Source: Luteimonas sp. J29 (GTDB lineage: Bacteria > Pseudomonadota > Gammaproteobacteria > Xanthomonadales > Xanthomonadaceae). From it: a DNA stretch of 64,000 nt. The stretch spans positions 186,001 to 250,000 of the forward strand of contig NZ_AWZR01000007.1 in NCBI RefSeq assembly GCF_000472505.1, written 5' to 3'. How positions within the stretch are numbered: the first letter of the stretch is position 1; each line of letters opens with the position of its first letter. The position numbers were made by a program, and so were the translations under genes. Below are positions 56,581-64,000 of the stretch, in pieces. The notes below the pieces were generated by a model. It did no database searches and was not told where the DNA came from. It saw only the letters and a list, made by a program, of their open reading frames with translations.

Positions 56581-58644
56581 ATGCCCCACTCGACGCAACA
56601 GATCCGCAACGTGGCCCTGGCAGGCCACCCCGGCGCCGGCAAGACCACCCTGTTCGAAGCCCTGCTGCATGCCGGCGGCGCGATCCAGACGGCAGGCACC
56701 GTCGAACGCGGCAACACCGTGTCCGACTTCGATCCGGTGGAGAGGCAGCGCGGGCATTCGATCGACGCCGCGATCGCGAGCCTCGACCACGCGGCCGGCC
56801 CCGCCGGGCCGGTACACCTCAACCTCGTCGACCTTCCCGGCTACCCGGACTTCCGCGGACCCGCGCTTGCGGCGCTGGCGGCGGTGGACACCGCGCTGGT
56901 GGTGGTCGATGCCGCGGGCGGCGTCGAACACGGCACCCGGCGGCTGATGGCGCGCGCGAAGGAACGCGGCCTGTGCCGCGCGATCGCCATCAACCGCATC
57001 GACGCCGACGGCGCGGATCCCGGGCAGGTGCTGGAGCAGCTGCGCGAGGCCTTCGGCACCTGCGTGCTGCCGCTCAACCTGCCCGCCGCCGGCGGCACCC
57101 GGGTCGTCGACTGCTTCGGCCAGTCCGATGGCGACAGCGACCTCGGCCCGGTGGCCGACTGGCACCAGCGGATCCTCGACCAGGTGGTCGAGATCAACGA
57201 GACGGTGATGGACCACTACCTGGAACTGGGCGAGAGCGGGCTGCGCGGCGACGAGCTGCACGACGCGTTCGAGCAGTGCCTGCGCGAGGGCCACCTGGTG
57301 CCGGTGTGCTTCGTCTCCGCCCGCACCGGCACCGGCGTGCGCGAGCTGCTCGACATCGCCGCGCGCCTGTTCCCGCACCCGGGCGAGGCCAACCCGCCAC
57401 CGTTCGTGAAGGGCACCGGCGCCGACGCGCAGCCGTTCGCGACCCGGCCCGACCCCGATGCGCACGTGGTCGCCGACGTGTTCCGGATCCTGCACGACCC
57501 CTTCGTCGGCAAGGTCGGCGTGTTCCGCGTCTACCAGGGCACGGTGCGGCGCGACAGCCGCCTGTTCGTCGACGACGGGCGCAAGCCGTTCCGGGTGGCG
57601 CACCTGTTCCGGCTCCAGGGCAAGGACCACGTCGAGATCGACGAGGCGGTGCCCGGCGACATCGCCGCGGTGGCCAAGGTCGAGGAACTGCACTTCGACG
57701 CGGTGCTCCACGACAGCCACGACGAGGACCACATCCACCTCGCGCCGGTGGCCTTCCCCACGCCGATGTTCGGGCTGGCGGTGGAAGCGGGCAGCAAGGG
57801 CCAGGAGCAGAAGCTGGCGACCGCGCTGCAGCGCCTGGCCGAGGAGGACCCGTGCTTCCACGTCGAGCACGAGGAGGAGACCCGCGAGACCGTCGTGCGC
57901 GGCCTGTCGGACCTGCACCTGCGGGTGCAGATCGACCGCCTGCGCGACCGCTTCGGGGTCGAGGTGCGCACCCGCCCGCCGCGCATCGCCTATCGCGAGA
58001 CCATCTCGGCGCCGGCCGAAGGCCACTACCGCCACCGCAAGCAGACCGGCGGCGCCGGGCAGTTCGGCGAGGTCTTCCTGCGGGTCGAGCCGCTGCCGCG
58101 CGGGGCCGGGTTCGAGTTCGTGGACGAGGTCAAGGGCGGCGTGATCCCCTCGCAGTTCCTGCCCGCGGTGGAGAAGGGCGTGCGCCAGGCGCTGCGCTCG
58201 GGCGCGATCGCCGGCTTTCCGATGCAGGACCTGCGGGTGGTGGTGTACGACGGCAAGCACCATCCGGTCGACAGCAAGGAAGTGGCCTTCGTCGTGGCCG
58301 GCCGCAAGGCGTTCCTCGACGCGGTGCTCAAGGCCGGGCCGCAGGTGCTCGAGCCGGTGGTCGACCTGGAAGTGCACGCGCCCGAGTCGTGCATGGGCGA
58401 CATCAGCGGCGGCCTGGCGGCCAAGCGCGCGCGCATCAACGGCACCGACGCCACCGGCAGCGGCGACGTGGTGGTGAGCGCCCAGGTGCCCCTGTCGGAA
58501 CTGGAAGGCTACGCCGCCGAGCTCAAGTCTGTGACCGCGGGCCGCGGTCGCTACACCCTGGATTTCAGTCACTACGAGCCGGTCCCGCCGCAGGTGCAGC
58601 AGGCGCTCGCGGCCGCATGGCGGCCGCGCCAGGACGACGACTGA
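56581..58644 (+). CDS. Elongation factor G paralogue (EF-G2-like)
   Basis: 687 residues with the EF-G domain order and a GGGAGGA ribosome site. The GTPase domain has P-loop GHPGAGKTT (15-23) and DLPG (84-87), but two key motifs differ: the G4 motif is NRID (138-141) instead of NKxD, and switch I reads RQRGHSI where EF-G has ERGITI. Domain IV holds YRHRKQTGGAGQFGEV. It is not the main EF-G; it may act in a specialised translation or recycling step. Confidence 0.9.
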   Translation: MPHSTQQIRNVALAGHPGAGKTTLFEALLHAGGAIQTAGTVERGNTVSDFDPVERQRGHSIDAAIASLDHAAGPAGPVHLNLVDLPGYPDFRGPALAALAAVDTALVVVDAAGGVEHGTRRLMARAKERGLCRAIAINRIDADGADPGQVLEQLREAFGTCVLPLNLPAAGGTRVVDCFGQSDGDSDLGPVADWHQRILDQVVEINETVMDHYLELGESGLRGDELHDAFEQCLREGHLVPVCFVSARTGTGVRELLDIAARLFPHPGEANPPPFVKGTGADAQPFATRPDPDAHVVADVFRILHDPFVGKVGVFRVYQGTVRRDSRLFVDDGRKPFRVAHLFRLQGKDHVEIDEAVPGDIAAVAKVEELHFDAVLHDSHDEDHIHLAPVAFPTPMFGLAVEAGSKGQEQKLATALQRLAEEDPCFHVEHEEETRETVVRGLSDLHLRVQIDRLRDRFGVEVRTRPPRIAYRETISAPAEGHYRHRKQTGGAGQFGEVFLRVEPLPRGAGFEFVDEVKGGVIPSQFLPAVEKGVRQALRSGAIAGFPMQDLRVVVYDGKHHPVDSKEVAFVVAGRKAFLDAVLKAGPQVLEPVVDLEVHAPESCMGDISGGLAAKRARINGTDATGSGDVVVSAQVPLSELEGYAAELKSVTAGRGRYTLDFSHYEPVPPQVQQALAAAWRPRQDDD

Positions 58645-58658
58645 GCCGGCGCGCGCGC

Positions 58659-59081
58659 ATGACGCCTGGCCTGGCCGCCCTGCTCGCCGACACGGTCCTG
58701 GTCCTGCATGCGGGGGTGGTGGCGTTCGTGGTGCTGGTCGCGCTGGCGGTGCCGCTGGGCGGCGTGCGGGGCTGGCGCTGGGTGCGCGGATACGCGCTGC
58801 GCAGCGTGCACCTGGTGCTCGTGCTGGTGGTCGCGCTGCAGGCCTGGCTGGGCCGGCTGTGTCCGTTGACCACCTGGGAACAGGCGCTGCGAACCCGAGC
58901 AGGCCGGGACACTTACGGCGAATCCTTCATCCAGTACTGGCTGTCGCGGCTGATTTTCCTCGAGGCCCCGTGGTGGGTGTTCGTGCTCGGCTACACCCTG
59001 TTCGCCGGACTCGTGGCCGCCGGTTGGTGGCGGTGGCCGCCCCGTCGGCGGAGGGGGCGCCCGGGTCGAGGCGGGCGCTGA
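58659..59081 (+). CDS. DUF2784 family membrane protein
   Basis: 140 residues from ATG 58659, 15 bases after the EF-G paralogue. Four membrane helices; the pattern HLVLVLVVALQAWLGRLCPLTTWE, with a Cys before PLTTWE, is diagnostic of DUF2784. The C-terminus is a very basic Arg/Gly tail. Function unknown. Confidence 0.85.
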   Translation: MTPGLAALLADTVLVLHAGVVAFVVLVALAVPLGGVRGWRWVRGYALRSVHLVLVLVVALQAWLGRLCPLTTWEQALRTRAGRDTYGESFIQYWLSRLIFLEAPWWVFVLGYTLFAGLVAAGWWRWPPRRRRGRPGRGGR

Positions 59082-59206
59082 CGCCCGCATTTTTTCGCGA
59101 TTTCCTATTGGCGGCGGGTTGTGGATGTCCTACATTGCGCCTGCCGGCATGTACGGCCACCACACATACGCTGATCACATCACCCAGACGAGGGAACACA
59201 AAACCC

Positions 59207-59590
59207 ATGGCAAAGAAGAAGGCCACGACCAAGAAGGCTGCCGCCCCGAAGAAGGCTGCCAAGCCTGCCGCGCCGAAGGCGATCAAGGAACCGCTGAGCA
59301 AGTCGGGCCTGGTCGCGCACATCGCCAACGCCACCGCCGTCGCCGCCAAGGACGTCCGTGCCGTGCTGGGCGCGCTCGAGGGCGCGATCCACGCTTCGCT
59401 CAACAAGAAGGGCGCGGGCTCCTTCACCCTGCCGGGCGTGGCCAAGTTCACCGCGGTGAACGTGCCGGCCAAGCCGCGCCGCAAGGGCATCAACCCGTTC
59501 ACCAAGGAAGAGCAGTGGTTCGCCGCCAAGCCCGCCTCGGTGAAGGTGAAGGTGCGCGCGCTCAAGAAGCTCAAGGACGCGGCTGCCTGA
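59207..59590 (+). CDS. HU-family DNA-binding protein with histone-H1-like N-terminal tail
   Basis: 127 residues from ATG 59207. Residues 1-27 are almost only Lys, Ala, Pro and Thr (MAKKKATTKKAAAPKKAAKP), like histone H1 tails. Residues 28-120 form an HU/IHF-like fold (KSGLVAHIANATAVAAKDVR, then SFTLPGVAKFTAVNVPAKPR and RRKGINPFTKEE). It would compact or bend DNA. A strong terminator follows. It lies 2.2 kb from a SET methyltransferase gene. Confidence 0.9.
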   Translation: MAKKKATTKKAAAPKKAAKPAAPKAIKEPLSKSGLVAHIANATAVAAKDVRAVLGALEGAIHASLNKKGAGSFTLPGVAKFTAVNVPAKPRRKGINPFTKEEQWFAAKPASVKVKVRALKKLKDAAA

Positions 59591-59618
59591 TCCAGGCGCC
59601 ACGCCAGGAGTCGACCGG

Positions 59619-59648
59619 ACGGGACGGCGCTGCCGTCCCGTTCTGTTT
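59619..59648 (+). terminator. Rho-independent terminator of the HU-like gene
   Basis: Perfect 10-bp stem ACGGGACGGC / GCCGTCCCGT (59619-59628 with 59632-59641), 3-nt loop, followed by TCTGTTT. It starts 29 bases after the stop codon. Confidence 0.88.
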
Positions 59649-59696
59649 CCGGCGTTCGCGATCGCGAATGCCGTGCATGCCACGAGGACCGGGCGC

Positions 59697-60077
59697 ATGG
59701 ACCTCGACGGATTCCTCGGCCACCTGCTGCGCCCGGCGGCGCCGTCCACCCTCGCCGGACGCGACGGACGCGCCGGGATCGGGGGCATGCCCGAATCGGA
59801 TTGCGGCAAGGGCGCCCTGGCCGGCGGCGCGCTCGGCCTGCTGCTCGGCCCGGCGCAGGTCGCGCGTGCCGCGAGCGCGCCCGAACCGGCCGCGGAGATG
59901 CGCCTGGCCGGTCTCGTGGCCTGCGGCGCCGACGACGACATGGAGCGCGCCTGCCCCGACGCACTGGCGCGCCAGCCCGGCATCGACGAATCCCTGAAGC
60001 AGCGTCTGGAGCAGGGGTTCCGTGCCGCGGCGGGCTGGGCGGCCGCGGTCGTCGACGCCCCCTCCGCCGCGCAGTAG
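59697..60077 (+). CDS. Small hypothetical protein, possible DUF533 remnant
   Basis: 126 residues. The start MDLDGFLGHLLRP and the Gly-rich GALAGGALGLLLG resemble the N-terminus of DUF533 inner-membrane proteins, but the usual C-terminal helical domain is much shortened and altered (ACGADDDMERACPDALARQP). AGGA lies near the start. It may be a decayed or diverged family member; I cannot assign a function. Confidence 0.5.
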   Translation: MDLDGFLGHLLRPAAPSTLAGRDGRAGIGGMPESDCGKGALAGGALGLLLGPAQVARAASAPEPAAEMRLAGLVACGADDDMERACPDALARQPGIDESLKQRLEQGFRAAAGWAAAVVDAPSAAQ

Positions 60078-60111
60078 CATGGCCGCGGCCATGGCTCGGG
60101 AGGACGGTGCG

Positions 60112-60543
60112 ATGGACAAGCGGTTCTGGGTCTGCGGCGCGGTGATGACGTTCGCCGCGCTGGTGCTGACCCTGCTGGTCCACGCCGTGCTGCTCGGCGG
60201 CCACTACGCCGAACTCGGAGCGATGTACCGCGACGCCGGCGACGGCGCGCGTCGTTTCGGCTGGCTCCTGTTCGCGCACGCGCTGGTGGGCCATGCGATG
60301 ACCTGGGTGTTCGCGCACGGCTTCGACCGCGGGCGTCCCACCCTCGCCCAGGGCCTGCGCTTCGGCCTGGCGATGGCGCTGTTCGGACCGGTCCCGGCGA
60401 CCCTGCTGCAGTACGCCATGCAGCCGCTGCCCGGCGCGCTGGCCGTGCGCCAGGCGGTGCTGGGCACGCTGGCGATGCTGCTGCTGGGCATGCTGCTGGC
60501 GTGGCTGCAGCCACGGCGGGTCGCACTGGGCGAACCGGGCTGA
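60112..60543 (+). CDS. Four-helix membrane protein, unrecognised family
   Basis: 143 residues from ATG 60112, with GGGAGGA eight to nine bases upstream; upstream in-frame ATGs (60079, 60091) lack this. Four membrane helices: FWVCGAVMTFAALVLTLLVH; WLLFAHALVGHAMTWVF; GLRFGLAMALFGPVPATLL; AVLGTLAMLLLGMLLAW. A short hydrophilic loop (YAELGAMYRDAG) follows the first. I know similar small proteins in many bacteria but no function for them. Confidence 0.7.
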   Translation: MDKRFWVCGAVMTFAALVLTLLVHAVLLGGHYAELGAMYRDAGDGARRFGWLLFAHALVGHAMTWVFAHGFDRGRPTLAQGLRFGLAMALFGPVPATLLQYAMQPLPGALAVRQAVLGTLAMLLLGMLLAWLQPRRVALGEPG

Positions 60544-60609
60544 CCGCCTTCACCACCGGTTCGGCCGGCGCGGCGCACACTCGCGCCCCCCGCCAGCACC
60601 CACCGGCCC

Positions 60610-61290
60610 ATGGCCCGCACCGCATCCGGTCCAGGATCCACGCACTCCGCCGCGCGCATCGCCTGCGTCCTGCTGCTGGCGGCGCTCGCCGGCGCCTGCG
60701 GCGAACGCGCCGGCGACCAGTCCACGCACTCCGGCGACGACGTCGAACCGTTGCCCGCACCGGCGCAGGTGCAAGGCTCGGTCACCGGCATGCCCGGGAA
60801 ACCCGGTCCGGGCGAAGTGCCGCTCTCCGGCGATCCGCCGCCTCCGCCCCCGCGACCGGAAGGCATCGCCATGGACCTCGAACGGCTGGAGGACAACCCG
60901 GAGACCGGCCTGGCGACGCCCGCGACCGGAGACGCGGCCCAGGTCGTGCGCGACTACTACGCGGCACTCGCCGCCCGCGACCATGCCCGCGCCTATGCGG
61001 CGTGGTCCGACGGCGGCCGGGCAAGCGGACTGGACCCGGCCGGGTTCGCCGCGTCGTTCGACGACGTGATCGGCATCGAGGCGACGGTGGGGGAGCCGGA
61101 ACCGGTGGCCGACGCGGACGGCGCGCGCCAGGCCGAAGTCCCGGTGATGGTCACGCTGGTGCGCGCGGACGGCAGCCGCCGGCGCATGGCGGGCCGCTTC
61201 CTGCTGCGTGCCGGGAGCGCCGGGGGCGAAGCCGCTGCCGGGGCGTGGAGGATCGTGTCCGCGGACCTGCGCGAGGCCGCGTCGCCCTGA
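60610..61290 (+). CDS. Putative lipoprotein with NTF2-like C-terminal domain
   Basis: 226 residues. The SPII signal ends in AGAC, giving Cys30. A Pro-rich low-complexity region (GDPPPPPPRPEG) follows, then about 110 residues starting QVVRDYYAALAARDHARAYA, the usual first helix of NTF2/SnoaL-like folds. Function unknown; probably outer-membrane anchored. Confidence 0.7.
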   Translation: MARTASGPGSTHSAARIACVLLLAALAGACGERAGDQSTHSGDDVEPLPAPAQVQGSVTGMPGKPGPGEVPLSGDPPPPPPRPEGIAMDLERLEDNPETGLATPATGDAAQVVRDYYAALAARDHARAYAAWSDGGRASGLDPAGFAASFDDVIGIEATVGEPEPVADADGARQAEVPVMVTLVRADGSRRRMAGRFLLRAGSAGGEAAAGAWRIVSADLREAASP

Positions 61291-61326
61291 CCGCGCGCGG
61301 TGCGCGGCCGGGCCGGCGGGGACCGC

Positions 61327-61809
61327 TCAGCGCTTGGGCTGGAGCATCGTCCCCGTGCATTTCTTCGAGCCGCAGCGGCAAGCCCAGAGCTTCTTGAGCT
61401 TCGCGGTGTGCGGCTCGTCGAGCACGATGCCGTAGTTGTAGGTCAGCTCCTCGCCGGGGCGGATGTCGCGCAGGGCGACGATGAACACCTTGTCCTTCTC
61501 CGAGCGTCCCTTCGGGTCCTCCTCGATCTCGGACTCGCAGTTCGGCTCGCAGCTGTGGTTGATCCAGCGCGCGACGTTGCCGCGGATGTTGGCGTCGATC
61601 ACGTACTCGTCGTTGAGCGTGAACAGGAAGGTGTGGCCGTCCTCGTCCTCGTCGCCGTACTCCTCGTCCACTTCCTCGTGGGTGCGCAGCTTGCCCTTGT
61701 ACTGGACGATGCGCTCCCCCTTCCGGATCGGGGCGATGGCGAACACGCCATTGCCGTGGATCGGGGACTTGCGGGCTTCGATCTTCGTCTGCTTGGTGCT
61801 CTTCGACAT
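61327..61809 (-). CDS. SET-domain protein-lysine methyltransferase
   Basis: 160 residues from ATG 61809. Complete SET signature: GNGVFAIAPIRKGERI, NHSCEPN (84-90), GEELTYNYG (119-127) and a post-SET CRCGSKKC (Cys144, 146, 151) that with Cys87 would bind zinc. Such proteins transfer methyl groups from S-adenosylmethionine to protein lysines. Targets in free-living bacteria are mostly unknown; a nearby HU-like protein with a Lys-rich tail is a possible substrate. Confidence 0.92.
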   Translation of the reverse strand: MSKSTKQTKIEARKSPIHGNGVFAIAPIRKGERIVQYKGKLRTHEEVDEEYGDEDEDGHTFLFTLNDEYVIDANIRGNVARWINHSCEPNCESEIEEDPKGRSEKDKVFIVALRDIRPGEELTYNYGIVLDEPHTAKLKKLWACRCGSKKCTGTMLQPKR

Positions 61810-61985
61810 CGTGCGTTCACGGGCGGAGGGAGGCGGCATTGTGGCATGGGTGCGCCGCTCGACGCCCCGTGGCCGGGCGGGGTGCGGGAAGTCACCGTGA
61901 CCGGCAGGCCGGGACCGCCGGAGTGCGTCCGGTCCCGGTCGCGGCAGGCGTTGGACCCGATCGCATCCACCCGCCAGGCCCGCCC

Positions 61986-62543
61986 ATGCGCCCATATCCC
62001 GTCCTGCTGTTGACCCTGACTGCCACCGTCCTCGCCGCCACCGGCTGCCAGCGCGGCACCGCCGCCGCGGCAGCGCCCGCCGCCACGGCCGCCCAGGCCG
62101 CCGCCGCCGACCCGCTGGTGGCCGAAGGCGAATACCTGGTGCGGATCGCCGGCTGCAACGACTGCCATACGCCCGGCTACTCCGACCGCGGTGGCGAGGT
62201 GCCCCGGTCCGAATGGCTGGTCGGCTCGCCGCTCGGCCAGCTCGGCCCCTGGGGCACGACGTATCCCACCAACCTGCGCCTGAGCATCAACGCGCTCCAG
62301 GAAGACGAGTGGCTGGCCTACACCGCCAACCTGCACACCCGTCCGCTGATGCCCGACTTCGCGGTGCGGCAGATGCGCGAGCACGACCGCCGCGCGATCT
62401 ACCGCTTCGTGCGTTCGCTCGGCCCGGCGGGCGACCCGTCGCCCAAGGCGCTCCCCCCGGGCCAGCAGCCGCCGCCGCCCTACCTGCAGCTGGTGCTCCC
62501 GGACATGGCCGCCGCGGCTCAGGACCAGAATCCGGTCCAGTAG
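61986..62543 (+). CDS. Monohaem c-type cytochrome lipoprotein
   Basis: 185 residues from ATG 61986. Lipobox ATGC gives Cys21; an Ala-rich linker precedes the haem motif CNDCH (57-61) and a likely axial Met in RPLMPDF. The tail is Pro-rich. It probably carries electrons at the periplasmic face; the partner is unknown. Confidence 0.88.
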   Translation: MRPYPVLLLTLTATVLAATGCQRGTAAAAAPAATAAQAAAADPLVAEGEYLVRIAGCNDCHTPGYSDRGGEVPRSEWLVGSPLGQLGPWGTTYPTNLRLSINALQEDEWLAYTANLHTRPLMPDFAVRQMREHDRRAIYRFVRSLGPAGDPSPKALPPGQQPPPPYLQLVLPDMAAAAQDQNPVQ

Positions 62544-62692
62544 CCGGCCAGCCCCAGGCCGAACGCGGCCCGGAGCAGGCCCTTGAAGGCGCGCGCGGCG
62601 CGCCAGACCAGGAAGATCGCGCCGCCCGCCAGGACTGCGCGCGGAAGGTCGAGGCCGCGGCCCGCGGCCCCCGGATCGACGTGGCTGGACAT
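62519..62692 (-). CDS. 57-residue membrane protein, unrecognised
   Basis: Minus-strand ATG at 62692 with GAGGAG seven to twelve bases upstream. The protein starts MSSHVDPGAAGRG and has one hydrophobic stretch with interspersed Arg (AVLAGGAIFLVWRAARAFKG) and a C-terminal GLGLAGYWTGFWS. The last 25 bases overlap the end of the cytochrome gene on the other strand. The strong ribosome site and membrane pattern support a real small gene; function unknown. Confidence 0.55.
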   Translation of the reverse strand: MSSHVDPGAAGRGLDLPRAVLAGGAIFLVWRAARAFKGLLRAAFGLGLAGYWTGFWS

Positions 62693-62823
62693 GGATGTCT
62701 CCTCTGCGTGGCCGTCCTCTCCCGGGACGGCCCCATCCTCCGCCGGCCGGACCGGCCGGGGCAGTCGCGCCCGTCAGGCGCCGCGGATGACGGCTGTCAG
62801 CTGAAGCGTTCCAGGCACGGCGT

Positions 62824-62852
62824 TTGAGCCGCGCGGACCGAAAGCGTACAAT
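62824..62852 (+). promoter_or_regulatory. Promoter of the suf operon
   Basis: -35 TTGAGC (62824-62829, 4 of 6), 17-base spacer and -10 TACAAT (62847-62852, 5 of 6); start near 62859, about 26 bases before the regulator's GTG. A T-rich stretch follows (ATTTTGGTCCCCTTTT), where an Fe-S regulator of this family could bind its own promoter. This is one of the best sigma-70 type promoters in the window. Confidence 0.65.
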
Positions 62853-62884
62853 TTTGGTCCCCTTTTCGAGAACGGTTCGCATCC

Positions 62885-63340
62885 GTGCTGCGCGTCACCC
62901 GCCTGACCGATTACGCCACCGTGGTCATGACCGTCCTGGCCTCCCGGCCCGAGGCCGTGCTCAGTGCGGCCGAACTGGCCGAGCGCGCGGGCCTGGAAGT
63001 GCCCACCGTGAGCAAGCTGCTCAAGCCGCTGGCCCAGGCCGGCCTGGTGGAGGGCTTCCGCGGCGTGCGCGGCGGCTACCGCCTGGCGCGCCCCGCGTCC
63101 GACATCACCCTGTGCGACATCGTCGAGGCCATGGAAGGACCGCTGGCGATGACCGAGTGCAGCCTCGACCACGGCGAATGCGGCATCTCCCAGCAGTGCG
63201 GCGTGCGCGCCAACTGGCGCCGGATCAACGACGTGGTCGCCGAGGCGCTGCGCGGCGTGAACCTGGCGCAGATGCTCGACGACGCCCCGCCCTCCCCCGC
63301 TCCCGCCAGGCGCATCCCCGCGCGGCTGGCCACCGTTTGA
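62885..63340 (+). CDS. SUF system Fe-S cluster assembly regulator (Rrf2/IscR family)
   Basis: 151 residues, GTG start. N-terminal winged helix (MLRVTRLTDYATVVMTVLAS; VSKLLKPLAQAGLVEGFRG; GGYRLARPASDITL) and the Fe-S ligand set Cys92, Cys99 and Cys105. It senses Fe-S status and controls the suf genes that follow; 17 bases separate it from sufB. Confidence 0.93.
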   Translation: MLRVTRLTDYATVVMTVLASRPEAVLSAAELAERAGLEVPTVSKLLKPLAQAGLVEGFRGVRGGYRLARPASDITLCDIVEAMEGPLAMTECSLDHGECGISQQCGVRANWRRINDVVAEALRGVNLAQMLDDAPPSPAPARRIPARLATV

Positions 63341-63357
63341 GACGACAGGCAGCCCCC

Positions 63358-64000
63358 ATGGCCACCGACATCGACACCCCCACCGCGGAACCGGTCGCGA
63401 ACCGGGAAATCCACGAACAGCTCGGCCGCCGCTACGAGGCCGGGTTCGTCACCGACATCGAGTCCGACTCGCTGCCGCCGGGCCTGGACGAGGACGTGAT
63501 CCGCGCCCTGTCCGCGCGCAAGCAGGAGCCCGAGTGGATGACCCAGTGGCGCCTGGCCGCGTACCGCCGCTGGCTGGAAATGCCGGTGCCGGACTGGGCC
63601 AAGCTCCGGATCGGGCCGATCGACTTCCAGGCGATCAGCTACTACTCCGCGCCCAAGGCCAAGTACAACTCGCTCGACGAGGTGCCGCAGGAGCTGCTCG
63701 ACACCTACGACAAGCTCGGCGTGCCGTTGCACGAGCGGGCCAGGCTCGCCGGCGTGGCGGTGGACGCGGTGTTCGACTCGGTCTCGGTCGGCACCACGTT
63801 CCAGAAGGAACTGCGCGAGAAGGGCGTGATCTTCTGCTCGATGTCCGAGGCGATCCGCGAGCACCCGGAGCTGGTGCGCCAGTATCTGGGCACCGTGGTG
63901 CCCGTGGGCGACAACTACTTCGCCGCGCTCAACTCTGCGGTGTTCTCCGACGGTTCGTTCGTGTTCATCCCCAGGGGCGTGCGCTGCCCGATGGAGCTGT
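63358..64000 (+). CDS. sufB: Fe-S cluster assembly scaffold protein SufB, N-terminal part
   Basis: The first 214 codons are present; the gene runs off the right edge. It starts MATDIDTPTAEPVANREIHE and shows the SufB signatures KQEPEWMTQWRLAAYRRW, YYSAPKAK, LREKGVIFCSMSEAIREHPE and SVFIPRG-like SFVFIPRGVRCPMEL. It is the scaffold of the SufBCD complex for building Fe-S clusters. Confidence 0.95.
   Translation, partial: MATDIDTPTAEPVANREIHEQLGRRYEAGFVTDIESDSLPPGLDEDVIRALSARKQEPEWMTQWRLAAYRRWLEMPVPDWAKLRIGPIDFQAISYYSAPKAKYNSLDEVPQELLDTYDKLGVPLHERARLAGVAVDAVFDSVSVGTTFQKELREKGVIFCSMSEAIREHPELVRQYLGTVVPVGDNYFAALNSAVFSDGSFVFIPRGVRCPMEL

Overview
The window is a GC-rich gammaproteobacterial chromosome segment, most likely from the Xanthomonadaceae/Lysobacteraceae (Lysobacter, Luteimonas or a close relative). 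Markers are a fused aspartate kinase/diaminopimelate decarboxylase, the MurD2-MurL route to D-glutamate in peptidoglycan, a Xanthomonas-type virB7-to-virB6 secretion cluster, and the petABC-sspAB and rmlBACD arrangements. I saw no rRNA, tRNA, CRISPR array, transposase or integrase.

Layout. 1-3005: housekeeping genes (DUF2339 fragment, gapA with a strong terminator, an OmpW-like porin behind a candidate FNR box, an S1/P1 nuclease). 3044-16523: a complete type IV secretion system. virB7-8-9-10-11-1-2-3-4-5-6 run on the minus strand. Divergent to them, across a 683-bp control region, lie a small membrane protein gene and virD4. There is no relaxase, effector or immunity gene; the order and the long VirB7 suggest the bacteria-killing X-T4SS class. 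16633-22122: DUF3301, sspB, sspA, the cytochrome bc1 operon petABC and a secreted lytic transglycosylase. 22356-28616: miaB, phoH, a frameshifted secreted-protein gene, ybeY, corC and a DUF4105 membrane protein.

28721-40936: a GH97 alpha-glucosidase, corA, and then on the minus strand a cstA / small Cys-Cys-ended protein / ArsA-family ATPase operon. A GtrA-like protein, a DUF819 transporter, an S9 peptidase and an OPT transporter follow. 41088-44986: rmlBACD (dTDP-L-rhamnose) downstream of ssb. 45145-46962: a long-chain polyprenyl diphosphate synthase and a dienelactone hydrolase. 47028-52400: lysAC-murL-murD2, linking diaminopimelate metabolism to the L-Glu ligase plus epimerase route for stem-peptide glutamate. 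52546-54329: two tandem PhzF-family genes.

54363-64000: a glycine-zipper protein, an alpha/beta hydrolase, OsmC, an EF-G paralogue, DUF2784, an HU-like protein with a histone-H1-like Lys/Ala tail, several small membrane proteins or lipoproteins, a SET-domain methyltransferase, a c-type cytochrome lipoprotein, a 57-residue minus-strand membrane protein, and the SUF regulator followed by the start of sufB.

The most interesting units are the T4SS with its structured control region, the lysAC-murL-murD2 operon, the cstA/CC-protein/ArsA-like unit, and the proximity of a SET methyltransferase to a Lys-rich HU protein. Promoters, operators and hairpins were found by eye; none was scored computationally.
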